25,202 nucleotides of DNA from Chara braunii. Lineage: Eukaryota > Streptophyta > Charophyceae > Charales > Characeae. The DNA lies in NCBI GenBank assembly GCA_003427395.1, contig BFEA01000285.1:1806575-1831776 (forward strand), written 5' to 3'. Below, one piece after another: positions 1 to 9,462 of the stretch. Every line of letters begins with the position of its first letter. The first letter of the stretch is position 1. The notes under the pieces were generated by a model. It searched no databases, was not told where the DNA came from, and saw only the letters and a list, made by a program, of their open reading frames with translations. The position numbers and the translations under genes are program-made.

Positions 1-430
1 GCGAAAATCGCGCGACCCCCCCCTTGCACTCGAATTTTTTTTTTTCCGAAAAATTAGCGAAACGTGCACAGAAACAAAAACAAAAAAAAATAGAAAACGA
101 AAAAAAAAAACATGACAAAAAAAAACAAAACAACAGCCTCGGACACATTAACCGGGAGGGCGGACACATCAGACAATAGGTGCAATAGCGGTGAAAGCAC
201 AACCTTCCAGGTTTACGTCGAATGAGAAAACCAACGACGCTTCTCCGTCCCGACGCGTCGCTACCATTTCGTCGCGCTTTATTTTTTCTTGTACCTCGTC
301 CGTCTTCTGTTTTTTTTTTTTTTTTTTTCTATTCTCGTCGTCGATGCCTTCGTTTTTTTTGGGCCTGTTGTCGTCATCGTCGCCTCCAGCACACCACGCT
401 GTGCACCGCGCACAATGTAAATAACGCCAG
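1..430. other. A/T homopolymer-rich stretch, no gene seen
   Basis: The stretch holds several A or T runs (around 38-48, 80-125, 311-328 and 351-360). Short open frames cross it only because of those runs and show no recognisable domain. No RNA gene or clear element end is visible. Confidence 0.6.
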
Positions 431-438
431 CACACGAG

Positions 439-571
439 AACATCACGGTTCACTACTGCGGGTCCGCGAGCACACGATAACATCACGGTTCACTACATAG
501 CTCGTCCATCCATTTTCTCAACCGTGCGCCTCCTCGACCCGCGCAGCCACGAAAACATCACGGTTCACTAC
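439..571 (+). repeat. Three copies of an 18-bp motif
   Basis: The 18-mer AACATCACGGTTCACTAC occurs exactly at 439-456, 479-496 and 554-571. Each copy is preceded by a similar CACGA word. The spacings are 40 and 75 bp, so it is not a regular tandem array. It may be a set of binding sites or the remains of a degenerate tandem repeat; nothing else here tells its function. Confidence 0.8.
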
Positions 572-687
572 TACGGGCCACACAAAGATGAACCAACCTC
601 TTTGCGCCGCCGTTTCCACGCACTAGTGAACTGCATTGCTGGGAGCTTAATAACACTAATTTTCCAACACACACTTGTTGAAAACGT

Positions 688-790
688 GTTGGAAACATGT
701 TGGACCAACATTGAACGCATGTTGGAAACATGTTGGCCGCATGTTCGTAAACGGTTGGAAACATGGACCCAATCGTCCTAAACGGTTGGC
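688..790 (+). repeat. 33-bp minisatellite
   Basis: The word GTTGGAAACA starts at 688, 721 and 754, and a weaker copy GTTGGCC starts at 785, so the period is 33, 33 and 31 bp. The unit also contains CATGTTGG with partial inverted copies. Because 33 is a multiple of three, more than one frame reads through it as an 11-residue repeat, in one frame with CWKHVG-like units and in another with LETCW-like units. The surrounding open frames (524-781 and 675-899) have no recognisable domain, so I treat this as a DNA repeat. Confidence 0.8.
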
Positions 791-1860
791 CACATCATTT
801 CACGTAGTTCCAATGCTGGTTCAGTGTTGTGCCCAAGTTGAAAACTTGATGGAAATTACCCACAATGTTTCTGTTGTAGCTATTGCGAAGAACCAATGAA
901 GCGCAATATGAACCAGCTCCAATACCAAATTGCAAGGAAAATAAGCAACAGCGAGATGACAATCCCAAATCACACCATCACATTGCAAGCCAAATAGTCA
1001 CACCGTGTCCAGATAGCAACATTGCACCAATAATACACCAATGGAGTTCCGTAGCACTGAAAACAATGTCCGTGGAGAGTACACTCTGTCCTTTCAACAC
1101 AAGAGTCCAGTTCCCTTACACTCACACTTGGCGCTCAGCGCCCAGCCTACTCCTACACAGCTACTACAGACTACAAAAAGACAATGCAACTGTTGACATC
1201 AGCAGCAGCCCGAAGTACTTGAAGATGCTGCCCATGCAGAACATCGCCAATACAAGGTACGTCCCTCACATCATCATCATCATCATCCTTCACCTATCCC
1301 CCTGAATTCACCCACACCTGTCCTCTCAGTCACCCGAAGACCACCCCTGCGTTTCACTGTAGTCCAAGCCCACCAGCTATGGTGGCTGGGCTATGGCGCT
1401 GCCCTCAGCAGCGCCCTCCTCCTCTGCACGACCACACGTGCTGCACCTCGCCTCTCAGCGCTAGCAGCAGCCTACGAGCATGAGCTCCAGCAGCGCTGCC
1501 GCCCAGCATGCGAGTGCCTGAATGAGGCAGCCAGGGCCGAGCTCTTTCCTTTATGGAAAGAGTTGGCCTGCTCACGCAGCCTGGCTGCCTTGGCCTGGTC
1601 CCAGAAGCTTTCGGAAGGCCCCAGGAGATTGCCTGGATGCAGCAGCTACTGGTCTGGTGGGCCTCGTTCGTTTAGGCACCCAGCTGTCTTTGTGTGAGGC
1701 TGCGAATCACGGCCAGGGTCTGCATTCTTTGGAAAGGCCCGGTAGGCCGTGGAAATATCCTTGTTGCTCGGCCTGTGTTTCTTTCAACCAACTGGCGCAT
1801 CGCAACTGCCTGAACCTCAAATATGAAATTGACAGTCGAAGGCCTTTTGCAAAAAGCCAG
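791..1860. other. Unrecognised stretch, no gene supported
   Basis: Open frames exist at 883-1305 and 1522-1932 on the plus strand, of 140 and 136 codons. Neither shows a known domain, signal peptide or membrane segment. A short CAT-repeat lies near 1268-1290. From about 1380 to 1900 the DNA is GC-rich. I cannot support a gene. Confidence 0.5.
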
Positions 1861-1907
1861 GCCCGCCTTCACTTAGGGCGGGCACCTCCGCCTTCACTTA
1901 GGGCGGG
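1861..1907 (+). repeat. Two tandem hairpins with the same loop
   Basis: At 1861-1883 an 8-bp stem beginning GCCCGCC closes a 7-nt loop TCACTTA. At 1887-1907 a second stem of about 7 bp (CCGCC paired with GGCGG, plus wobbles) closes the same loop. The two copies differ at the stem ends but keep pairing. Confidence 0.75.
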
Positions 1908-1948
1908 TAAGGCTGCAGACAGAGCCCCATAGGCCTACCGAGGACCCT

Positions 1949-2027
1949 GATCCTCGCACATTAATTATGGTCACTTTTTTCACTATTTTAACTCATATTG
2001 ATTCAATCTCATGTATGTGTGAGGATC
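1949..2027. repeat. Short inverted repeat, 12-bp arms
   Basis: GATCCTCGCACA at 1949-1960 is complementary to TGTGTGAGGATC at 2016-2027 at 11 of 12 positions, the other being a possible G-T pair. The interior of about 55 bp is AT-rich. It could be a tiny MITE-like remnant or a chance stem-loop. Confidence 0.5.
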
Positions 2028-2056
2028 CTTTTTTGCCTTGTTTTATGTGTTATTTA

Positions 2057-2115
2057 CTAGGCTACCAGCCGGGCCGCGCGGGTCCCGGGTGACCAGCCCG
2101 TGAAAGGACTCTCAA

Positions 2116-2156
<41 letters not shown>

Positions 2157-2333
2157 AAAAAAAAAAATATGTTATGTAAAAAAATAAACTGAACAACGTT
2201 TTCCCCAAAAAAAAAAAGAAATTGTTTACCAATATTAAAATAAAAATAAAAGTTTAAAAATATTTGTTTTTTTTTTTTTTTTTTTTTTTTGGCCTGGCAG
2301 GGCAAGTGACCCCGGGCCATTCTGGTAGCCTAG
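2057..2333. mobile_element. Fold-back (MITE-like) element
   Basis: The ends CTAGGCTACCAG (2057-2068) and CTGGTAGCCTAG (2322-2333) are perfect inverted repeats of 12 bp. Similarity continues inward through GC-rich sequence (GGCCCGGG and GTGACC-like words), then through a poly(A) run on the left (2117-2167 with one C) and a poly(T) run on the right (about 2266-2290). The whole segment can therefore fold into one long hairpin. No transposase is encoded, so it would be non-autonomous. TTATTTA lies near both outer edges and could be a remnant of a target duplication, but it is not directly adjacent to the ends. The superfamily is unknown. Confidence 0.75.
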
Positions 2334-3083
2334 GTTATTTATCTATTTCCACTTTTCTTATGCTCATGTTAGTTACAAAGATAACTTGATTCAAATGTTT
2401 TTAGGATGGGCAGGAGAAGATCTCACATCATATTTGTTAATTAGTTTTTGGTCTACATGACCTCAAGCAAATAAAGCAGTTATTAAAGCAATGCTTGTGA
2501 ATCGAGGCGTTCTGTGCAAAGAAACCCATCGCTGCCAAATCCACTTCCCAATGACACGGCTTGTGCACGTAGCGATGGATACCTGGTTGTCTCTTCTTCA
2601 GAGTCCCTTTGCGACCACCCTGCTGCTCACTGTCCTTTGGCTCTGTGACACTCCTTTTTTATCCTCCAACCCTTGAATCAAGCTTCGCATGCGTAGAAAC
2701 CCGTTCGTGCGTAGTGTCATCCTCTAATAAGATCTTTGGAAGCACAACGAAGACTCACATCGTTGGTTTGAATGACCTCATCTTCATACTGCAATTTTTC
2801 TATGATGTCTTATGGTAGGGGTGCCGCATTACCAAGCCTCCTGTATATCGCCATTATCCCCGACAGGCACCGTGAGTACTTCCTTTTCTTAAATCACTAG
2901 TACCTCGTCCAGCAATCAAGTTCAAGCCTCTCACTACCGGTAAGCCAGACTTGTCGAGCCTAAAACTAGTGGTAGCGAAATGTTCTTCATGTCTAAAAAA
3001 ACAGGAAAAAAAATGGAGTCCTCAACGAAAACAAAAAAAATGAAGAAACAAAATGGGAGAGATAGAAGGAGGAGGGGGGGGAG

Positions 3084-3086
<3 letters not shown>
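2334..3086. other. Unrecognised intergenic stretch
   Basis: Only short open frames without domains are present (61-69 codons at 2491-2818). There is no tRNA-like or splice-rich pattern. An A-rich segment at about 2995-3055 leads into the following (GA)n tract. Confidence 0.5.

Positions 3087-3150
<64 letters not shown>
3087..3150. repeat. (GA)n microsatellite
   Basis: A GA dinucleotide run is interrupted once by GGG around 3116. It is preceded by purine-rich sequence, giving a purine strand of more than 90 bases. Long open frames crossing it (poly Arg-Glu or poly Ser-Leu) are artefacts of the repeat. Confidence 0.95.
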
Positions 3151-3154
<4 letters not shown>

Positions 3155-4260
3155 ATTCAAATGAATCTTGTGCGCTAAGCTGGCAAGATGCATTCAAATC
3201 TACCATATCGAACCTGGACCCCCACACGCAAGCTGTCGGAGGGCGTTGTCCTTCGATGTGTACCAGGCACCTATACCCACTCGCTAACCACTGCGTGCCA
3301 GGCATCCACTTACGGATGTGTACCGGACTCCTGCCCACATACTCTCACTACAGACCCAGTTACTGGGCTTTTCAGTGGTGTCGCGCAGGTTCGGCATCTT
3401 ATCTTACAGTGAGCCGCATCGTAGCTGAAGCGACCGTCTGGTTGGTCTAGATAGCAAAAGGGGTAGTACGGTCTGCTCAGCTGCGCGTCAGGTCCCGACG
3501 GCCGTGTTATGGGATAGGTGCGGTGGCAACGATGTAAAAGAGAAAACACAGAGGAGGGAAAAAAAGGAAGAAGGAGGAGAAGGGGAGATGAGCGCAGGAG
3601 CTTCGGATCCGCGCCTGGATTTTGACCGTCGTCCTAGCACCCTGTGGTCTAATGGTTTTAGCAAGGCCTCAATGTCGGAGGGTTCTGAAGTGTTGTTATT
3701 TTCTTTATTATTGTTATTATTATCATTATTACCAACTTCCTTATTTAAACTCCCCCATTCTGTCATTTCGGGGGAAGCTAACGGTTCGTTCTTGGACTCC
3801 GCTTGCGGCTTGGTGGACTGAACTAGCCCGACCCTTCGCTTATTACTTATGTCTGACCTGTCTGGCTAACCACAGCGCGGCGGGACCCCAAAAGAGGGGC
3901 AACCCGCGACCGCTTTGGTAGGACGCTTATCACCCCCCTAGGAGGTCATAAGCCCCCTCCTTACCATCGGATACGGGAACCCATTAGTGGTAGCCTTAAG
4001 CGACTTATGAGGGAATTGAAATGTCGGGTGGTATCCCGTTATGGGTCCGCCGCACCAGTTGAGTGTCACGTAAGAAACGAAAGGGCTGCGACGGACGGCA
4101 GAGAGCACTGCATGTAATAAGACCGTTGGGGTGTTGCCTCATACCCTCCCTTTTGTTCTTTAAACATTATTTTAATTGTTTTAAAAAGTTTTCCTAAGTC
4201 CTAATTATGAATATTTAGAGTTTTTAGTGTCAGTCGAATCGGATCCCTCACTCAGAACAT
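3151..4260. other. Unrecognised stretch with one strong hairpin
   Basis: No protein domain is visible. A TTA-rich simple tract lies at about 3697-3733. At 3925-3953 GCTTAT pairs with ATAAGC, and the stem continues inward through ACC/GGT and CC/GG with one mismatch on either side. The stretch around 3860-4060 is GC-rich and full of short complementary words, which might be part of a structured or repeated element that I do not recognise. Confidence 0.45.
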
Positions 4261-4261
4261 G

Positions 4262-4292
4262 AGGGTCGCGGAGAGTAGCGACCCTATAAAAG
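4262..4292 (+). promoter_or_regulatory. Inverted repeat abutting a TATA-like box
   Basis: AGGGTCGC (4262-4269) and GCGACCCT (4278-4285) form a perfect 8-bp inverted repeat with an 8-nt loop. TATAAAAG begins at the last base of the right arm (4285-4292). The next open frame starts with ATG at 4511. This is a good match to a plant-type TATA element, but I see no other promoter evidence. Confidence 0.35.
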
Positions 4293-4510
4293 GTGGGGGA
4301 GATACGTCGTTGGCTATTTGGATGTGGGCAGTCCCCGTTATGCTGAGCACGGATGAGCCGGAGAGGGAGAGTCGGGCGGCAAAGTGGGCGCATGACTTCA
4401 CTTGTGTGTGCGTGCCCTGCTTGTTCAGTCCTAGCTATTCCTGAGCCTGCAAGCCTAGTATCACACACGAACTGTTAGTTGGGGACTTGGCTATCAGGGA
4501 GAGGACGGCT

Positions 4511-5086
4511 ATGGCCCTGCATGGCTACAGGCCGAATTGCTGGGACCTCCTGACACGCTGGAGGCCAATGTCCGGAGAGGGTTCGTGGATCACGACCATG
4601 CTAAACTACGACGGGGGAGAAGTGGCAAAACTGAAGATTAACGTGGAGGGAGCAATGAAAGAGGAGATGAGGGCTACCTCGAAGCTGCAGGTGGCAATTA
4701 CTGAGGCTAAAGACCGCGCTAAGAGACGTTGCAGGAGAGACGGCGTGACAGCGAAGATGCAGGTAATGATCGCGTATCATGAGGCCGAGACCTCTACAGA
4801 TACGGTGGACCGAGAGCAGGCTCACCTGGACAGGAACTCTGGGGAGAGAGTGAGATGAGTGACGGGGAGACCCTGTCGTGGCACGGATTGGAGCAGTGGC
4901 GACGGGACCACCCACCAGCCGAGACCATTGAGGGCGGCCTTGAGGCTACCTCGCGTCGAGAGAGGGACTAGGGCCGCTAGGCTGCAAAATATGCGAGTGA
5001 TCACGACCAAGGGGGATGATGAGAGAGAACACGCGCAGAAGTCAGACACGGATGACAAAGCGTTCTTTGTTCTGTTACTTTGTTGA
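4511..5086 (+). pseudogene. Possible broken open frame, unknown product
   Basis: One frame stays open from an upstream stop at 4442-4444 to a TGA at 4856-4858, and then continues in the same frame to 5086. The first ATG is at 4511. The first part has 115 codons from that ATG and is charged and probably helical, with Lys/Arg/Glu-rich runs. The second part of about 75 codons is also charged. I recognise no domain. The single internal stop, and the TATA-like box about 220 bp upstream, are the only reasons to report it. It could be a chance frame in GC-rich DNA, a decayed gag-like fragment, or an exon. Confidence 0.2.
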
Positions 5087-7080
5087 TGTCACCTACCTGA
5101 CGAGTGCTGGGCGTAGAGGGGTCATCTTGCGTCATAGTCAAAAAAACTTTCTCGTCTGAGAGGGTTAGGCGGCATCATCGCAACTTGCTTGAGTGAGTAG
5201 ATAGGAGAAAGGGAAGGTGTGTCAGGGTGGTTCATGAATAGTGGCAGTGGGTTGTCTATTGCTCTTGCATGGTGGGAAGGAACCACGGACGGAAGTCAGA
5301 CATGAAAGAGAGGACGGAGTTGTCCGTGACATGGTGATGTCGCCTGTTAATCGTGGCGTCGAAAGCTTGCCTGGGTTCTAGCCGTGTGTCCGGTGGCAGT
5401 TAGAGTAAGATCTTGTCGCGTGGTCCTGGGGCTATTGTCATGGCCTCTTGGGTGTGCGAGCGAGGGAAAGGCTCGGAACGCTCACTCGATATGGCCCATG
5501 CATGGTCAGTGTGAAGTGGAAGCTAACGACGCTTGCTTGTGGATGACGCCACGTGCAGACAATCATCCTGCATCAGGCTCTCACTAGGATTGGGGCACCC
5601 TCATTCGTTGCAGCTGTGTATATTGCCAGACGGAAAACACCTTTTCACGAGAGGGTCCTAGAGTAGGTAGAAAGGTGAGACCTCAAGAGATGAGATATTA
5701 GCGGAGAGAGAGTGGGCAATGCGCGTGACTCGACAGTTGGGGTCTGCAGCTAGAAGCTGGATATGCATCCTGGACCAGTGAAGGAAATGGTGAGTGCAGA
5801 TGATAAATGCCCTGAGTAGGCAGGCACACGATTGTGGAAAGAGAGCAGGAAGAACAGATTTTCTGCTATGCAATCGGTGGATGGGGCGTTGTGAACGTCA
5901 AATTTGCAGACTGCTGCTGATCCGAGTGGGTGGGCCTTGCTCGCAGTGGTAGCGAGACCGAAGCCAGAGTTGCAGGGCTGGATATTACTTGACTGCAAGC
6001 GGTGCCATCGCATTGTCGGGAGTGAGCCGAACACGTGTCCTTTTCCTTGGTCGTTGGCACCACTAGTTTCTCTGCTAGTCTGCTTCACCCCTGTTATCGT
6101 TCTTCTTCTGGCTCGGGATAAGTGACATACGTATCAAGTACGAAATTGCTGCCCGCGAGGTTAAGCTTCCCGGAAGTTCTTGAGAGGGAGCATTGTACCT
6201 TAAGGTTGGCTCCGTCTTCCGTGTGCCACTCGCCCTGACGATCGCATCGTGCATCATAATTGCAATGGGGTGACCCAGGCTGTAGGTATTGGACCTCTGT
6301 AAGGAGCGGGCTTGGGATACTTCAAACGGGCTTTGAGCCTAAAGGTGTAGCGGATATCCCTCCTTTTGTCACTGAATAGTCATCGTCAAGCACCGTCTTG
6401 GGTTGCTGAGTGATATTAGCTCATGGTTCGTGTGCACACTCAAGGGGTTGCTAGCTAGTGTTTGATATCTAATGGACGGAAGCAGGGAGAAGACGACTGT
6501 AAGTTAACAGGTTTAATAGCCGAAGTCGAACAGGGAAACAGAGACTAACAACGCCAAATGAGGTTTAATGAGATTTACTCTACGTGCGATGAAGTAACTC
6601 TGCGGCTAATTATGGACTGAAAGTCAGGTGTGGAAGTCATGTAGCAGCTAAGTATACCCGAGACTTGAACAATTTGACACTGTCGGGAGCCAAGGGGGTC
6701 TTTAGCTGGCTATCACTCTGCGGCTATTACTTGACTGCATGCGAGACCCTCATTAAGATAAAGTATTTTAAGCTCACAACGAACACCTGTCTCTTAATTG
6801 ATGAGCAGGCGAAAGTCAACCTTGGGAAAAATATCTTACCTTCTGGCTAAATACTTGCTTGATGGGGATTAGCGAGCCCCCCTTGTCCGAGTCTGCCCTT
6901 GATTGGGAGAGGAGTTGAAGGGCATTGTCAAGACCGATTTTATTCGGGTACTAACAGATGAACGAACAACCGAAGGTGTATGTAGGTCTGGTTGTCAAGC
7001 TCCAACAAAGTTGAAACCGACCTCAGTGGGAACCAACCCTTTTCATACCAGTCTGTTAGTCGTAACAGTATGACATGAAA
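5087..7080. other. Long unrecognised stretch
   Basis: Almost 2 kb contains only short open frames (60-112 codons) on both strands, with no domain, repeat array, tRNA or snRNA pattern that I can identify. Base composition is mixed and not simple-sequence. It may hold old transposon sequence, introns or plain intergenic DNA. Confidence 0.45.
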
Positions 7081-7090
7081 ACTCAGAGCT

Positions 7091-7152
7091 GCACACACAC
7101 ACACACACATACACACACACACACACACATACACACACACACATATATATAT
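7091..7152. repeat. (CA)n microsatellite
   Basis: A CA repeat with two CAT interruptions runs into a short AT repeat. It is followed by AT-rich DNA to about 7330. Confidence 0.9.
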
Positions 7153-7383
7153 CAGTTTTATTCTAATTCAATCAATTAACAAATAAAAATGAATGAGTGA
7201 ATTAAAATTACACAATTATATAAAATTAGATTACATGTTACATATGTTGTTAATATTGCCTATATAGTATAATATATTATTGTAATTATGTGAAATTTAT
7301 ACACATTAAAAAAAAAGAAAAACAGTATCTTAAAAATAATTCATTTATATATATCGTCAAATAGAACTGCCCGGTAAACCGTA

Positions 7384-7386
<3 letters not shown>

Positions 7387-7416
<30 letters not shown>
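7387..7416. repeat. (AT)n microsatellite
   Basis: An uninterrupted AT dinucleotide run of about 30 bp lies within an AT-rich block (about 7150-7450). A poly(T) run follows at about 7431-7443. Confidence 0.9.
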
Positions 7417-7419
<3 letters not shown>

Positions 7420-7443
7420 TACGTGTGCATTTTTTTTTTTTTT

Positions 7444-7960
7444 GTACATAAACATGTAACTCTCAATCCCCGTTGTCGCCCCGAATACCCTTACAAGGGT
7501 ATTTGGGCACGTTTTTGCATCTTGCAGAAGGTGGATTTTTTACAGTATCCGAGAGAGTGTCTCGTTTTTGTGTGACCATGACCAGTTCTAAGGGGTTGGG
7601 AGTGGCACACGCCTTGTTCTGATTAGAGAGTGTGTGGGCGCACACTTTGAGGGCACGTGTTGACTTAGTTTGATGAGTGACCAGTATGAGGAACAAGCCC
7701 ACACAAAACAGCGCGAGCTAGAAAAAGGTTAGGATCTGGGTTAACATCACGCATGCGCTGAACGAGCGCGCACTGTCGGAATTACGGTCGGCGTCGGGGC
7801 TGACCATTGAAACCATGTACCAGAGGATGACATTCAGACCCGCAAAGTGTAAAGTATACTGGCTACTTAGTTGACAATAGACACTGCTAGTGATCCTTGC
7901 GAGGGCGGCACGAATCAAGTATGGTGTAAGTAAAAACTAAGTTTTTTTTTCCGATGTCGA
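7444..7960. other. Unrecognised stretch
   Basis: No gene or repeat family is recognised. A short hairpin-forming word pair, ATACCCTT and AAGGGTAT, lies near 7486-7503. Open frames are under 80 codons and have no domain. Confidence 0.4.
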
Positions 7961-7962
7961 GA

Positions 7963-8030
7963 TAGTAAGGACGTGACCTTTTAAGTAGTAAGGACGCGAC
8001 CTTTCAAGTAGTAAGGCGGGCAGAGAAGGT
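7963..8030 (+). repeat. 23-bp tandem repeat, about 2.5 copies
   Basis: TAGTAAGG starts at 7963, 7986 and 8009, giving a 23-bp period with units that carry GACGTGACCTTT or GACGCGACCTTT. Just downstream, AAGGTCACG near 8027 is the reverse complement of CGTGACCTT in the first unit. Confidence 0.75.
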
Positions 8031-8565
8031 CACGACCCCATCCGACAACACTATTGAGCTACATGAGCGGCGGGCGCGAGTGAGAACCGCCCCTAAAAGT
8101 GGCAAGTACGGGTTGTGGTGACCGTGAGTTCGGATGGCCGGTGTGTCTAAAAATACGGCCTTTAGTGCAGTCCGACAGGCTTAGGCATGAAACAGACGTC
8201 TTCACAATCAAGGTCGCCCTTACTCCATGCAAGGTTGGGCTTAGCCCTATAGGTTACGACTTTGGATTGAGACTATGAAGACCTGGGGATCGAGGCCAGC
8301 AGTCGTCAGCGGCGAAGGAGCGGAAGAGCATCTTATGAAGAAAAACTGAGGGGTTGAGTGTCCCGCGGGACTATCCCCCTTAGTTTTGCCGTGGGGATCC
8401 AAATCGCGGGCCGATGAGGAGGACCGAGGGCAGGGTTTCGATGGTCCTTTCCCTCCCCCTTGTTCCTTTCTCCTATTTTTCTAAGGTTATTAGTATTTAT
8501 TATTATTTTTTTTTTCCGTCCCATATTGGGACGCGGCCCGGTACCGGGACTGGTCGTGGACCCCA
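8031..8565. other. Unrecognised stretch
   Basis: This is mixed-composition DNA with no supported gene. A T-rich run lies at 8500-8517. It leads into the tRNA-like element that follows. Confidence 0.4.
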
Positions 8566-8808
8566 AGAAGCATAGCTCAGTTGGTGCACCACGAACTGTA
8601 GAAATGCAGGCCTGAGCTCGAACTCCATGGAAGGCAGGTGAGTGAGAGTCTTACCTCACGAGTGAAATACCGCTACCTTTTAAATTTCCGAGAGGTGGAG
8701 TTGGATAGGGACGACACAGCAACAGGTGCGTCGTCCGCCTCTCACGATCTGCTGAGAAAGTTTTGAGTATGCGCATGCCCATTGGGGCCTGTAAAGCACA
8801 GGACCGGT
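8566..8808 (+). mobile_element. tRNA-derived SINE-like element, copy 1
   Basis: A polymerase III type 2 A box, TAGCTCAGTTGG (8573-8584), is followed 42 bp later by a B-box-like word in GAGCTCGAACTCC (8614-8626). The words between the boxes include ACTGTAGA, which resembles a tRNA-Tyr anticodon loop. Acceptor and T-arm pairing is poor, so this is not a functional tRNA. The head matches a second copy at 9507-9570. The tail words near 8646-8690 (GAGTGAAATACC, CGCTACC) and TCACGATCT near 8743 recur in the element at 12742. The 3' limit is uncertain. Confidence 0.6.
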
Positions 8809-9117
8809 CATATAAAATTGCTAAAGTCCAAAATGTATCACTTCTGTCCCTTTTGTAAGCAGTCTGTGTGGCCGCAGGACAAGGGATTTCGCGGTCACCG
8901 CCTCTTGGAACATATGTGGATGGCGCCGCGTGACCAGCAAAATATCAAATTTTCACTATTGCAGACGGCCAGGGCTTTGTCCCACCTGAAAAGAGCACAG
9001 AAGAGTGACCCGAACCATGCCCAATTGATCTGTCCCAAAAATCTGCATTTCTTTTTCTCTCTTTTTGGGCTGCAGTATGGGCATTCCCGTTGGGGCCCGA
9101 AGGAAGGAGGACCGTGC
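8768..9117 (+). repeat. Two diverged ~40-bp direct repeats
   Basis: The segment 8768-8808 (TATG.GCAT, CCATTGGGGCC, GGACCG) is repeated imperfectly at about 9075-9117 (TATGGGCATTCCCGTTGGGG, GGACCG). The distance is 307 bp. The copies bracket a short open frame and may mark the ends of a small inserted unit. Confidence 0.45.
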
Positions 9118-9264
9118 TTGGGCACAGCAGGGAAGGGTGGTGGCTGCAGCATCACTGGCTGTGTACAGCTGCGCATTTGGAACCCATCTCTACTTCAGTC
9201 CTCAAAGTTCTCACTAGCGAAATTGTTACCACCCCCAAGATCTGCACAGGGACCCGCTTGCTGA
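8833..9264 (+). CDS. Short open frame with a zinc-finger-like motif, doubtful
   Basis: The frame has 143 codons from the ATG at 8833. Its N-terminus contains Cys-x2-Cys followed 13 residues later by His-x4-His (about residues 5-27), which fits the C2H2 zinc-finger spacing loosely. The rest has no recognisable domain. The frame lies between tRNA-like and U6-like short elements, with no promoter or splice evidence, so it may be a chance open frame. The C2H2 match is from spacing only; the conserved hydrophobic positions are not clearly met. Confidence 0.15.
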   Translation: MYHFCPFCKQSVWPQDKGFRGHRLLEHMWMAPRDQQNIKFSLLQTARALSHLKRAQKSDPNHAQLICPKNLHFFFSLFGLQYGHSRWGPKEGGPCLGTAGKGGGCSITGCVQLRIWNPSLLQSSKFSLAKLLPPPRSAQGPAC

Positions 9265-9301
9265 GTACAGCCGGTACACACCCCCCAAACTGCTGATATA
9301 C

Positions 9302-9319
9302 GGGTTCAAGCTTGAACCC
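9302..9319. repeat. Perfect 18-bp palindrome
   Basis: GGGTTCAAGCTTGAACCC is its own reverse complement. It contains GGTTCAA, the start of a polymerase III B box, on both strands. A near-palindrome (CCCAGAGGCCTTTGGG, 14 of 16 positions) overlaps its right end. Confidence 0.9.
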
Positions 9320-9410
9320 AGAGGCCTTTGGGTGGGGGGGTGAAAAACCACTCAGAATTGCCTAGGCCCAGTCGGCTCGGTAGAGGTGTCCTATTGCTGT
9401 TTTCCCACCT

Positions 9411-9430
9411 GTGTCCTTCGGGACATCCGT

Positions 9431-9462
<32 letters not shown>

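Noticed and set aside
2980-3450. Long open frames over the (GA)n tract on both strands
   Set aside because: They are translations of a dinucleotide repeat (Arg-Glu or Ser-Leu runs) with no domain outside it.
3643-3692. tRNA-like words (TGGTCTAATGG and GGTTCTGA)
   Set aside because: The distance between them is about 37 bp, too short for A and B boxes, and there is no clover-leaf pairing.
8573-8626. Functional tRNA-Tyr gene
   Set aside because: Acceptor and T stems do not pair and the plant-type tRNA body is not formed, so only the internal promoter boxes survive.
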